Shown: one piece after another, positions 35,354 to 44,043 of the stretch
How positions within the stretch are numbered: the first letter of the stretch is position 1
Layout: every line of letters begins with the position of its first letter
Assembly: GCA_039028635.1 (NCBI GenBank)
Contig: JBCCHV010000012.1
Location: 1-64,000, forward strand
Length of the DNA stretch: 64,000 nt
Origin: Acidobacteriota bacterium
GTDB lineage: Bacteria; Acidobacteriota; Thermoanaerobaculia; Multivoradales; JBCCEF01
Direction of reading: 5' to 3'
Notes under the pieces: generated by a model
The model's input: only the letters and a program-made list of their open reading frames with translations
Told to the model about the DNA's origin: nothing
Databases searched by the model: none
Translations under genes and position numbers: made by a program

Positions 35354-35519
35354 GTCGGTACCGCGCCTGCGGGAGGACCTCGAGATCGATCTCGAGGCGC
35401 GGGTCGGGCATCCCAAGGGAACGCTACTGATCGTCGGTCTCTACGGCGCCCTCTTCGCCCTTGGCTGGCTGGCGCTGTTCTTCCTCGAGTTCTTGCCGCG
35501 GGGAGCGCCCCAGCCATGA
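35334..35519 (+). CDS. Small single-helix subunit, cytochrome c oxidase subunit IIa-like
   Basis: A 61-residue protein starting at ATG 35334 inside the octaheme gene and ending four bases into the next. After a charged N-terminal 27 residues comes 'HPKGTLLIVGLYGALFALGWLALFFLEFLPRG', one membrane helix. The PKGTL motif before the helix is what small subunit IIa proteins of ba3-type oxidases show, and its place directly before subunits II and I agrees. In those enzymes the helix replaces the missing first helix of subunit II, although here subunit II also has its own. Confidence 0.8.
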   Translation: MDRAKAESVPRLREDLEIDLEARVGHPKGTLLIVGLYGALFALGWLALFFLEFLPRGAPQP

Positions 35520-35995
35520 GCGCCATGAAAGTCGATCTCTACGAGCGTCTCTGGCTGTGGGGAGCGAGCCTGATGATCGCCGCCTTCCTGACCGCCATCG
35601 TGGTGGGGGCGCGGCTGCATGCGGTCCATCCTCCGAGTCACGTCGAGACCATCGATCCCTTGCGGGTCCGCACCGATTCGGAGTTCGCCCAGCCGGGCGT
35701 GCGCACCGCACCGGATGGTTCGGTCCTGGTGGTGGCGGTGGCCGAGATGTATCGCTTCCGACCCCAGCTCATCCGCGTGCCGGCGGGACAGCCGATCCGC
35801 TTTCGCATGACCAGCCCGGACGTGCTGCACGGCTTCCAGGTGGTCGGCACCAATGCCAACGTGATGGTGGCACCGGGCTACGTCAGCGATTTCACCGTCA
35901 CCTTTCCCCATCCCGGCGAGTACCTGGTGCTGTGCAATGAGTACTGTGGCTTGGCGCACCACCAGATGGCCTCGCGGTTGATCGTCGAGCCATGA
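35516..35995 (+). CDS. ba3-type cytochrome c oxidase subunit II (CuA)
   Basis: A 159-residue subunit II with one N-terminal membrane helix (ASLMIAAFLTAIVVGA) and a cupredoxin domain. The binuclear CuA ligands are in CNEYCGLAHHQM near the C terminus, with the extra His in 'SPDVLHGF'. The short length matches the ba3 (B-type) family rather than aa3. It receives electrons from a cytochrome c, here most plausibly the octaheme protein encoded just upstream. Start and stop overlap the neighbours by four bases. Confidence 0.95.
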   Translation: MSAMKVDLYERLWLWGASLMIAAFLTAIVVGARLHAVHPPSHVETIDPLRVRTDSEFAQPGVRTAPDGSVLVVAVAEMYRFRPQLIRVPAGQPIRFRMTSPDVLHGFQVVGTNANVMVAPGYVSDFTVTFPHPGEYLVLCNEYCGLAHHQMASRLIVEP

Positions 35996-37626
35996 CCGCG
36001 CAGTCTATGGTGGCTCGTGACCGCCTGGCCCTGTCGAATCTCGCCGTCTCGCTGGTGGCCTTCGCTCTCGGCGCCGTGATGGCGGTGATGCAATCCCTCT
36101 CCCGGGCCGATCTGGACGTGGTGTTCCGTTCGCCCAAGGTCTACTACCTGTCGGTCACCGCCCACGGGGTGCTGATGGGATTGGTCTTCACCACCTTCTT
36201 CATCATGGCCCTGGGCATCGTGTTCGTTCGCCAGTGCCTGGGTCGCTGGGTCGACGACCGTTGGGGTTGGGTGGCCTTCGGTGTCGCCCTTTTCGGAACC
36301 CTGATGACCACCGCGGCGATCCTCTCCGGCACCAGCTCGGTGCTCTACACCTTCTATCCACCGATGCAGGCCCATCCCACCTTCTACATCGGCGCGACGC
36401 TGCTGGTGGTCGGGTCGTGGGTTTGGTGCGGCTGCATGATCGCTTCGGTGCGAGTCTGGCAGCGGCAGCACCGCGGCAAGCCGCTGCCCTTGCCGGTGCA
36501 CGGTTTACTGGCGACGGTGATCGTCTGGCTATTGGCCACCAGCGGCCTGGCGATCGAAGCTCTCGGCATGCTGATCCCCTGGTCCCTCGGTTGGGTCGAG
36601 ACCATCGACCCCATCCTCGCCCGGACCTATACCTGGTGGTTTGGTCATCCGCTGACCTATTTTTGGCTGCTGCCGGCCTATGTCGTCTGGTACACGGTGC
36701 TGCCGCGGGTGGCCGGCGGGCGACTCTTCAGCGAGCCCTTGACGCGCCTGGTCTTCATGCTCTTCGTGCTGTTCTCGACCCCGGTCGGCTTGCATCACCA
36801 GCTCTCCGATCCGGGGATCTCGAGCGACTGGAAGCTGGTCCACACCTTCAGCACCTACGTCATCCTGTTCCCCAGCCTGGTGACCGCCTTCACGGTCATC
36901 GCCTCTCTCGAGACCGCCGGCCGTCTGCGCGGTCGCAAGGGCTGGCTCGACTGGCTGAAAGACCTGCCTTGGAAGGACCCTTTGCTGGTGAGCGTCGTCT
37001 TGGCGATGTTGACCTTCGCCCTCGGCGGCTTCGGCGGCGCCGTCAACGCCGCCTACGCGATGAACAACATGGTCCACAACACCGCCTGGATCATGGGTCA
37101 CTTTCACCTCACCGTCGGAACCGCCGTCGCCCTCACCTTCATGGGCGCCACCTACTGGCTGCTACCGCGCTTGACGGACCGCCCCCTGGCGTTGCCGGGC
37201 TGGGCGTTGGCGCAGGCCTACCTGTGGTTTGTCGGCATGATCCTGTTCGGGGTCGTCAACCACATCACCGGCATCCTGGGGATGCCGCGTCGGGTCTACA
37301 GTGCCGAGTACTTCGGTGCCGAGCAGGCGGCCCGCTGGCAGTCCTGGACGCTCGCTTCCGCCGTTGGCGGTGTGCTGCTGTTCGTCAGCTCGTTGATCTT
37401 TCTGGTTGTGGTGGTGGCCACCTTCCTGCAGTCCCGCCGTCAGGCGCCGCTGGCGATGGAGTTCGCCCGTCCGCTGGCTCCACCGGCCACCCGCCGCGGA
37501 CTGTGGGATCGCTTCCTGCTGTGGTCCGCCGTGGCGGTGGTGTTGGTGGTGGTGGGCTACTACCAGCCGATCACCCACCTGCTCGCCCTCGAACGCTACG
37601 GCTCGCTGCCCTTCAAGCCCTTCTAG
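35992..37626 (+). CDS. ba3-type cytochrome c oxidase subunit I
   Basis: A 544-residue haem-copper oxidase subunit of the B family, closely patterned on the Thermus ba3 enzyme. The low-spin haem His lies in 'TAHGVLMGLVFT'. CuB ligands are in 'WWFGHPLTYFWLLPAY' (His and the crosslinked Tyr four residues on) and 'PVGLHHQ'. The haem His pair is in 'MVHNTAWIMGHFHL'. It has 13 or so membrane helices. It reduces O2 to water and pumps protons; B-family oxidases generally have high O2 affinity. Its stop codon overlaps the convergent GCS2-CBS stop. Confidence 0.96.
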   Translation: MTAQSMVARDRLALSNLAVSLVAFALGAVMAVMQSLSRADLDVVFRSPKVYYLSVTAHGVLMGLVFTTFFIMALGIVFVRQCLGRWVDDRWGWVAFGVALFGTLMTTAAILSGTSSVLYTFYPPMQAHPTFYIGATLLVVGSWVWCGCMIASVRVWQRQHRGKPLPLPVHGLLATVIVWLLATSGLAIEALGMLIPWSLGWVETIDPILARTYTWWFGHPLTYFWLLPAYVVWYTVLPRVAGGRLFSEPLTRLVFMLFVLFSTPVGLHHQLSDPGISSDWKLVHTFSTYVILFPSLVTAFTVIASLETAGRLRGRKGWLDWLKDLPWKDPLLVSVVLAMLTFALGGFGGAVNAAYAMNNMVHNTAWIMGHFHLTVGTAVALTFMGATYWLLPRLTDRPLALPGWALAQAYLWFVGMILFGVVNHITGILGMPRRVYSAEYFGAEQAARWQSWTLASAVGGVLLFVSSLIFLVVVVATFLQSRRQAPLAMEFARPLAPPATRRGLWDRFLLWSAVAVVLVVVGYYQPITHLLALERYGSLPFKPF

Positions 37627-39467
37627 GCGACCCAGCCGAGGAGGGCTTTCAGCAGGTCGTGCTCGGTGGCGATTCCGATCAGGTGCTGGTTGTCATCGAC
37701 CACCAGGAGGCAGCCGCGACGCTGGTCGAGCAGCAGGCGGATGGCCTCGAGCAAGGCCAGGTCCGGCGGCACGCGGAGCGGCTCCGGGTCCATGATCTCC
37801 TCGGCGGCGATGGCACCATCGGTCCGCCCCTTGCGGCCTAGCTCGAGCAGGGCGCGATGGGAGAGCAGGCCCACCAGCCGGCCATCGGACGCTTCCACCG
37901 GAACGTGGCGGAAGTGCTTCCAGGTCATCATCGAGGTGGCGAGATCGGCGATGTCCTTCGGCTTGACGGTGAAGACGTCCTGGGTCATCACGTCGGCGAT
38001 GCAGAGCGACCGCCGCGGTGGCTGCTCCGCTGTCGGTGCCGGCCAGCGATGGATCGGTTCGCCCGACGATTGATGCTGCTCGAGCCGCCGACAGAGGGCC
38101 GGAGCCGAAGCCCCCGGCTGCGAAAAGGCTTCCATCAACCAGCGAGCGCCGGTGCGGTCCTGGAGTAGCCGCTGCTCGATCGTTCCAAGGTAGCGCTGGC
38201 GCTCCTCAGCCGGTACGCCGATCTCTTCGAGGCCGGCATCGGCTGCCGGCAAGAGCTCGTCGAGCAACAGCTCGCGGGCCGAACATCGTTGGCCATCGAG
38301 CCAGACCAGCTCGGCGGTTGGCCCGAGGCGAGCCGCCTTGATGAAGTTGCCGCGAGCGTCGTCGAAGGCGAGGCGGGACGGAATCTCCCGGGCGGTGCCT
38401 TGAAAAGCCTTCATCAGGCCGTAGAAGAGGGCGGCGTTGGCGACCTCGTCGAGGACCGTCGGTCCGGCCGGCAGGACGCGGTTTTCGATTCGCAGATGAG
38501 CCACCCCGTCGGCAACGCCGTAGCAGATGCGGTTCCAGCGCCAGACGGTGCCGTTGTGCAAATTGAGGGCCGCCAGCGCCGGCGGCCCGTCCGACTGTTT
38601 GGGATCACAGGCCAGGATCACCGGGAAGCGGGCCACCGTGTCGCGGAACAGCTCGAGGGCCGATTGGTGGAGCCAGTCGCTGCCGAAGGTCACCCGCGGG
38701 TGTTTGCCGCGTTTCCTTTCCGCCCGGCTGCGGGCGTCGACGGCGCTCTCGAAGAGGGCGACGCGGGACTCGTGCCACAGGCGGCGCCCGAAGAGGACCG
38801 GTGAGTTGACGGCGGCGGCCAGTAGCGGTGCGGTGATCGCCTGTGCCAGGTTGTACTGGTGTGGAATCTCGTCGGCCGACGACTGCAGGTGGAGCTGGAG
38901 GCTGGTGTTGGCGGCCTCGAACATGACGTGCTCGACGCGCAGCTCGAGCAGATCACGACCCCGGATGTAGACCGAGAAGTCGCCTCCTCGGCTGGCCGCG
39001 AGGGCGTCGTTGAGCTGGCGGTAGCGCGGCAGCGGCGTCATGTTGTGGAGACCGAGATCGTCGAGCCGAAGGCTGGGCAGGATGCCGGTCAACAGCGGGC
39101 GTACTCCCTGCGCTTCGCCCGCCGTCGCGATCATCGCCAGGATCGCCGTCAGCTCGTCCTCGAGCTCGCGCAAGAAGCTGCCGCCGAGAGCCTTGGGAGG
39201 CAGATTGGCTTCGAGGTTGAAGCGCGCCAGCTCGGTGGTCAGGCGTGGGTCATCGACCGCTGCGAGGAGCTCGGGGCCGCAAGGTGCCGGGCGGCCGTTC
39301 CGGTCGATCAGGAAGAGCTCCTGTTCCAGCCCCATGCGCTCGACCCCGGACTCGATGGCCCCTTGTCGGATCAGCTCGTCCAGCGCTTCGAGATCTTTCA
39401 AGAGCTCACCGGTGAAGCTCTGGATGCGGCGTTCGTCGAGGGTCTCTTCGACCTTGTGCTGGCCCAT
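37623..39467 (-). CDS. GCS2-family glutamate-cysteine ligase-like protein with C-terminal CBS pair
   Basis: A 614-residue fusion. Residues 20-400 look like the GCS2 (YbdK-type) carboxylate-amine ligase fold: 'GLEQELFLIDRNGRPAPCGPELL', 'RFNLEANLPPKALGGSFLRELEDEL', 'RGRDLLELRVEHVMFEAANTSLQLHLQ', 'HLRIENRVLPAGPTVLDEVANAALFYGL'. Residues 490-612 are two CBS motifs ('IADVMTQDVFTVKPKDIADLATSMMTWKHFRHVPVEASDGRLVGLLSHRAL' and 'AAEEIMDPEPLRVPPDLALLEAIRLLLDQRRGCLLVVDDN'), which usually bind adenosyl nucleotides and regulate. ATG 39467 follows AAGGAG. It may make gamma-glutamyl compounds under energy-state control. The family is convincing, the substrate is not known. Confidence 0.85.
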   Translation of the reverse strand: MGQHKVEETLDERRIQSFTGELLKDLEALDELIRQGAIESGVERMGLEQELFLIDRNGRPAPCGPELLAAVDDPRLTTELARFNLEANLPPKALGGSFLRELEDELTAILAMIATAGEAQGVRPLLTGILPSLRLDDLGLHNMTPLPRYRQLNDALAASRGGDFSVYIRGRDLLELRVEHVMFEAANTSLQLHLQSSADEIPHQYNLAQAITAPLLAAAVNSPVLFGRRLWHESRVALFESAVDARSRAERKRGKHPRVTFGSDWLHQSALELFRDTVARFPVILACDPKQSDGPPALAALNLHNGTVWRWNRICYGVADGVAHLRIENRVLPAGPTVLDEVANAALFYGLMKAFQGTAREIPSRLAFDDARGNFIKAARLGPTAELVWLDGQRCSARELLLDELLPAADAGLEEIGVPAEERQRYLGTIEQRLLQDRTGARWLMEAFSQPGASAPALCRRLEQHQSSGEPIHRWPAPTAEQPPRRSLCIADVMTQDVFTVKPKDIADLATSMMTWKHFRHVPVEASDGRLVGLLSHRALLELGRKGRTDGAIAAEEIMDPEPLRVPPDLALLEAIRLLLDQRRGCLLVVDDNQHLIGIATEHDLLKALLGWVA

Positions 39468-39576
39468 GGCGCTCCTTGGAAAGTGCTTTCGCCCATCATG
39501 CCGCTCGTCGGTGCCTGGCGGCGATACCCGGCGGGATGGGGAAGGCGACCCCCGGGCTACCTTCTGGGGTAGGGGC

Positions 39577-39615
39577 AAAAAAATAGGGCCCGCTCCGCCC
39601 TCCGGAAACGAGCCC
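39577..39615 (-). terminator. Possible intrinsic terminator (minus strand), distal
   Basis: Read on the minus strand, GGGCTCG pairs with CGGGCCC (one G-U) around a 16-base loop and is followed by a TATTTTTTT tract. It lies about 190 bases past the lamin-tail nuclease stop, after a stronger terminator at 39734. Confidence 0.5.
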
Positions 39616-39623
39616 TCGAAAGG

Positions 39624-39651
39624 AGGAGCACGGCGTGGGGTCCGTGCTCCT
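39624..39651. other. Perfect 10-bp hairpin in the 39468-39801 gap
   Basis: AGGAGCACGG, an 8-base loop, and CCGTGCTCCT. It has no strong T-run. With the flanking terminators it makes the gap between the GCS2-CBS gene and the nuclease gene (39468-39801) hairpin-rich. I see no coding frame of note in this gap. Confidence 0.5.
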
Positions 39652-39733
39652 TATCGACGGTTGAGGATGTACTTTTCCTTGCGAGCAGGCGACGCTGTCG
39701 CGGAAATCTCGCGGTCGGTCTCCCCTGCAGATG

Positions 39734-39760
39734 AAAAAAGGGAGCCCCGGAGGGCTCCCT
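39734..39760 (-). terminator. Intrinsic terminator of the lamin-tail nuclease gene
   Basis: On the minus strand an 8-bp stem (AGGGAGCC with GGCTCCCT, 6-base loop) is followed directly by TTTTTT. It starts 42 bases after the stop of the nuclease gene, the expected position. Confidence 0.8.
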
Positions 39761-39801
39761 GAGATCGAGCCGGGATTCCCGGCCCGCGGGGCTGGCGACG
39801 A

Positions 39802-42800
39802 CTACTGGGCGACGTAGTAGACCCAGTACTTCATCAGGAAGAGCGAGCAGCCATAACGGCGCTGCAGGCGCTCGAACCAACTCGGCACCTGGATCGACTC
39901 GATGATCTGCTCGCAGGAGCAGCCGCCGGTCTCGGCGAGGGTGAAGTTGTGCCACGGGCTGGGTCCGATGCCGTGGCCGGGGCGATAGGTGTCGAAGGTG
40001 CCGTCGCCGTCGACCAGGGCAAAGCGCCAAGGCAGCAGGCGGCGTGTTGGCACGTCCTCGGGAATCACCGTCCCCGGGCAGAGGTCGGCGCCGTCCTCGA
40101 TGCCATCGAAGTCGGAGTCGAGCTCGGCCATGACATACAGCACCAGGCCGTCGTGATCCGACGAGCGCAGTGCCGTGGTGCCGTCGTCGATCAAGATGCG
40201 CGCCGCATCGGCGTTGCCGCGACCGAATTCCATGCCGGTCACCCGCGCCGCCAGGGACTGCGAGGTCAAGGCGTGGTCGATGGCCTGGGCGCTCCCCCGG
40301 AAGATGAAGGAGTAGCGATCCATCGCCGGCACCGTGAAGGTCTCCTTGACCAGGTTCGGATTCACCAGGTCGGGACCGGAACGCTCATTGTCGGCGGGGT
40401 TGAAGTCGCCGGCCATCTGGCCGACCACGTCGACGTAGCCGTCGGTGAACTCGTAGGCGTTGAAGTCACCCACCACCGCCAGGTTGATGGCCGGATCGGT
40501 GGTCTGCAGGTCCTGCACCATCTGGGCGATGGACTGGGCCTGCTCGAGGCGCTTCTGACGCACCCGGTTGCCGTTGGCGCCGGTGTCGTCGATGCCCGAC
40601 AGGGAGCGCGAGTGGACCGCCAGCACCGAGATCGGCAGCGGGCTGCCACTGCCGACATAGCTGCCCTCGAGGAGCAGCGGCGGCCGGTCGTGGAGCGGCG
40701 AGCCGTCCACCGACAGGGTTTCGCTGGCGCCCATCTGGATGATGGCATCGACGGTCACCGAGTCACGCACCATGAAGCCGACGTCGATACCGCCGACGTC
40801 GTTGCCTTCGACCAGGAACGAGGTGTAGTTGACCGTCGGGTCGTTGGTCGCGATCACCGCCGCCAGATCCTCGAGAGCGCCGAGCTTCTCGACCTCGGAG
40901 GTGGCCAGGATGTCCGGCGCGTCGAGCACGTCCACGATGTAGAGGGCGAGCTTGCCGAGGCGGCGGTCATAGTCGACGGTGGCGAGCACCGTACCGTCGT
41001 CCTCACTGCCCGGATCGTCGATGTCGTCGAACAACCGGAACATGTTGAGGGCGCCGATGGTCATCTCGCCGGGCTGACGCGGGCTGACGGCGCGCGGAAC
41101 GATCGCTTCGTTGACGGTGAGCTGAGTCGGCCAGATCTCGTAACCGCCGAACTCGAAGCCCAGCACGCCGACCGCATCGAAGGTCGAGCCGGCGGGAATC
41201 GCCAGGTTGGGCAGGCCGAGCTTGTCCGGATCGAGCTCGAAGATCTCCGGGTTGCCGTCGAACACCGGCAGCCCCGGCAGACCCGGGAAGGTGATGCCCG
41301 GCTCGCGGAAGGCGCGGTTCGGGCCGGCGACGATATTGACCTCCGCCAGCGGATCGGAGCCGAAGCTCTGGTTCGGGCCGGTGACGCTACCGCCGGTGAC
41401 CTCCACCAGCATGCCCTCGAAGCGCTCGAGCTCGGTGACCGCCTGCGGCGGCACCGGCGACGGCGTCGCGCCGTCGAGTACCACCGTGGCCGGCAGCGGG
41501 TTGCCGGAGCTGGTGACGGTGACCACCGGTAGGCGGATCTCCGTCAGGTCGAAGAACTCGACCACCTCGCCGGTGACGTCGACGAGATCGCCGACGGCGA
41601 CCGTCGGAGCCACCGAAGTGAAGACGAAGATGCCGTTCGAGGTCTCGACGTCGGCATCGGCGCGCGCTTCCGGCGTTTGGATGAAGAAGCCGTCGAGGCC
41701 GAGGGCGGTGACCACGTTGTCGACCGTCGTCACCGTTTGGGTGGCGAAGGGCGAGGCCAGGCCGTTGCCCTGGATCTCGAAGATCTCGAGGATCTGGGGC
41801 GGCACGTTGCTGGCTCCCGGGGTCGGTGCCTGGGCGACGTAGGTGGAGGTGTCGAAGGGCGTTCCGCCGTCCGGCACCCGCGAGTTGGAGTCGCCGGTCT
41901 GGTTGCCGTTGGCACCTTCGTTGACCTGCGCCTGACCCGGCGTGAGCGCGGCCAGCAGGCCGGTATCGTCGGAGTCGTTGGTGTCGTAGACGACGGCGTC
42001 CACCAAGTTGGCGGCGGTCACCGCGGTGCCATTCGGGAAGTCGCTGGCGTCGCCTTCGTAGACGGCGACGGCGTCGGCACCGTTCTGCAGCGAGTTGTTC
42101 GCGAACACCAGGCCGACGTTGGCGACGGCGGCGTTGCCGAGCACGAAGAAGCCCGCGCCGTTGGTGCTCAGGCCGTCGAGGTCGAAGGCGTTGTAGGAGG
42201 TGTCGCTCGAACCGTTGAAGAACACCACCACCAGGCCATCGAGGGGCGCGTTCGGCGGTCCGAGGAGCTCGACGAACTCACCCGTGTCGGTGCTCACCTG
42301 GTCGGCATCGACCTCGTTGATCACCACTGCCGTCGGGCCCGGCACGTTGCTGATTCCCGGGGTCGGTGCCTGTTGCACGTAGGTCGAAGTGTCGAGCGCC
42401 GTGCCGCCATCCGGGAAGCGCGAGTTGGAGTCGCCGGTCTGGTTGCCGTTGCCGCCCTCGTCGACCTGTGCCTGGCCCGGCGTGAGTACCGCCAGCAGGC
42501 CAGCATCGTCGGCGTCGCCGGTACCGTAGACCACGGCGTCGATCAAGTTGCTGGCGGTCACCGCGGTGCCGTTGGGGAAGTCGCTGGCATTGCCGACGTA
42601 GATCGCCACCGCGTCGGCGCCGTTCTGCAGTCCATTGCTGCCGAAGACGATGTCGACGTTGGGCACGGCGGCGTTGCCGAGGACGAAGAAGCCGTCGGCG
42701 TCGAGGCTGAAGCCATCGAGGTCGAAGGCGCTGTAGGAGGCGTCGCCGGAGCCGTTGTAGAACACCACCACCAGGCCGTCGAGGGCGGCTCCGCCGGTGC

Positions 42801-44043
42801 CGAAGAGCTCGACGAACTCACCCATGTCGGTGCCCGACTGGTCGGCGTCGACTTCGTTGATCACCACGTCCGGTGCCACCACCGGGCCGTTGTTGGTGGC
42901 TCCCGGGGTCGGCGCCTGCTGGACGTAGGTGGAGGTGTCGAGGGGTGCGCCGCCGTCCGGCACCCGCGAGTTGGACTCGCCGGTCTGGTCGCCGTTGCCG
43001 CCCTCGTTGAGCTGCGCCTGGCCGGGGGTGAGCACCGCCAATAGGCCGGCGTCGTCGGAGTCGTTGGTGTCGTAAACCAGGGCGTCCACCAGGTTGGCGG
43101 CGGTCACCGCGGTGCCGTTCGGGAAGTCAGTGGCGTCGCCTTCATAGACGGCGACGGCGTCGGCGCCGTTCTGCAGCGAGTTGTCCGCGAACACCAGGCC
43201 GACGTTGGCGACGGCGGCGTTGCCGAGTACGAAGTAGCCGCCGGCGCTCAAGGAGAAGCCGTCGAGGTCGAAGGCGGCGTAGGAGGTGTCGCTCGAGCCG
43301 TTGTAGAACACGACCACCAGGCCGTCGAGGGGCGCCCCGCCGGCGCCGAAGAGCTCGACGAACTCACCCATGTCGGTGCTCACCTGGTCGGCGTCGACCT
43401 CGTTGATCACCACCGCTGTCGGGCCCGGCACGTTGCTCACGCCGGGGGTCGGCGCTTGATGCACGTAGGTCGAGGTGTCGAGGGGCGTGCCACCGTCCGG
43501 CAAGCGCGAGTTGGAGTCGCCGGTCTGGTTGCCGTTGCCGCCCTCGTTGAGCTGCGCCTGGCCCGGGGTGAGCACGGTCAGCAGGCCGGTGTCGTCGGAA
43601 TCGTTGGTGTCGTAGACGACGGCGTCCACCAGGTTGGTGGCGGTCACCGCGGTGCCATTGGGGAAGTCGCTGGCGTCGCCGGTGTAGAGAGCGACGGCAT
43701 CGGCGCCGTTCTGCAGGCCATTGCTGGCGAAGACGATGCTGACATTCGGCACCGCGGCGTTGCCGAGGACGAAGAAGCCGTCGCCGTCGAGGGTAAAGCC
43801 GTCGAGGTCGTAGGCGGCGTAGGAAGTGTCGTTCGAGCCATTGTAGAAAACGACCACATAGCCATCGAGCACCGCGTTGGGATCGCCGAAGAGCTCGACG
43901 AATTCACCCATGTCAGTGCCCGCCTGATCGGCGTCGACTTCGTTGATCACCGGCTGCGCCAGGGCGAGCGATGGCAGCAGCAGGGCGAGGGCGAGGACGG
44001 CGAAGAGCCGGCCGGCCCGGTGAGTCAGGGTCCTTGGCAACAT
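39802..44043 (-). CDS. Secreted nuclease with four lamin-tail domains, OB-fold and endonuclease/exonuclease/phosphatase domain
   Basis: A 1413-residue exported protein. Signal peptide to residue 29 (LALLLPSLALAQ). Four lamin-tail domains of about 181 residues follow, each opening 'INEVDADQ' and closing 'STYVxQAPTPG'. Next is an OB-like domain (about 757-870, 'GFFIQTPEARADADVETSNGIFVF'), as in YhcR/ExeM-type nucleases, then an EEP nuclease domain (about 985-1300) with GDFNAYE near 1195, 'DHAL' and the catalytic SDHD near 1294. A thrombospondin type 3-like calcium stretch (DSDFDGIEDGADLCPG) precedes a Cys-containing tail. ATG 44043 follows GGAGGG. Probably an extracellular DNase. Confidence 0.9.
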   Translation of the reverse strand: MLPRTLTHRAGRLFAVLALALLLPSLALAQPVINEVDADQAGTDMGEFVELFGDPNAVLDGYVVVFYNGSNDTSYAAYDLDGFTLDGDGFFVLGNAAVPNVSIVFASNGLQNGADAVALYTGDASDFPNGTAVTATNLVDAVVYDTNDSDDTGLLTVLTPGQAQLNEGGNGNQTGDSNSRLPDGGTPLDTSTYVHQAPTPGVSNVPGPTAVVINEVDADQVSTDMGEFVELFGAGGAPLDGLVVVFYNGSSDTSYAAFDLDGFSLSAGGYFVLGNAAVANVGLVFADNSLQNGADAVAVYEGDATDFPNGTAVTAANLVDALVYDTNDSDDAGLLAVLTPGQAQLNEGGNGDQTGESNSRVPDGGAPLDTSTYVQQAPTPGATNNGPVVAPDVVINEVDADQSGTDMGEFVELFGTGGAALDGLVVVFYNGSGDASYSAFDLDGFSLDADGFFVLGNAAVPNVDIVFGSNGLQNGADAVAIYVGNASDFPNGTAVTASNLIDAVVYGTGDADDAGLLAVLTPGQAQVDEGGNGNQTGDSNSRFPDGGTALDTSTYVQQAPTPGISNVPGPTAVVINEVDADQVSTDTGEFVELLGPPNAPLDGLVVVFFNGSSDTSYNAFDLDGLSTNGAGFFVLGNAAVANVGLVFANNSLQNGADAVAVYEGDASDFPNGTAVTAANLVDAVVYDTNDSDDTGLLAALTPGQAQVNEGANGNQTGDSNSRVPDGGTPFDTSTYVAQAPTPGASNVPPQILEIFEIQGNGLASPFATQTVTTVDNVVTALGLDGFFIQTPEARADADVETSNGIFVFTSVAPTVAVGDLVDVTGEVVEFFDLTEIRLPVVTVTSSGNPLPATVVLDGATPSPVPPQAVTELERFEGMLVEVTGGSVTGPNQSFGSDPLAEVNIVAGPNRAFREPGITFPGLPGLPVFDGNPEIFELDPDKLGLPNLAIPAGSTFDAVGVLGFEFGGYEIWPTQLTVNEAIVPRAVSPRQPGEMTIGALNMFRLFDDIDDPGSEDDGTVLATVDYDRRLGKLALYIVDVLDAPDILATSEVEKLGALEDLAAVIATNDPTVNYTSFLVEGNDVGGIDVGFMVRDSVTVDAIIQMGASETLSVDGSPLHDRPPLLLEGSYVGSGSPLPISVLAVHSRSLSGIDDTGANGNRVRQKRLEQAQSIAQMVQDLQTTDPAINLAVVGDFNAYEFTDGYVDVVGQMAGDFNPADNERSGPDLVNPNLVKETFTVPAMDRYSFIFRGSAQAIDHALTSQSLAARVTGMEFGRGNADAARILIDDGTTALRSSDHDGLVLYVMAELDSDFDGIEDGADLCPGTVIPEDVPTRRLLPWRFALVDGDGTFDTYRPGHGIGPSPWHNFTLAETGGCSCEQIIESIQVPSWFERLQRRYGCSLFLMKYWVYYVAQ
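41800..43955 (-). repeat. Four tandem ~540-bp coding repeats (lamin-tail units)
   Basis: Units start at about 43950, 43411, 42865 and 42325 on the minus strand, giving a period near 542 bases. Nucleotide similarity is high; for example the motif encoding VINEVDADQ differs only at third positions among units. Units 2 and 4 share 'VSTD', units 1 and 3 share 'GTDM' or 'AGTD', which suggests a two-unit duplication. Confidence 0.85.

Noticed and set aside
39949-43044. Two long plus-strand open frames opposite the lamin-tail nuclease gene
   Set aside because: They are mirror images of the repeated coding units; the minus strand has a signal peptide and all domain motifs.
41800-43955. Regularly spaced repeats considered as a CRISPR array
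   Set aside because: Unit length is about 540 bases, in one reading frame and encoding lamin-tail domains.
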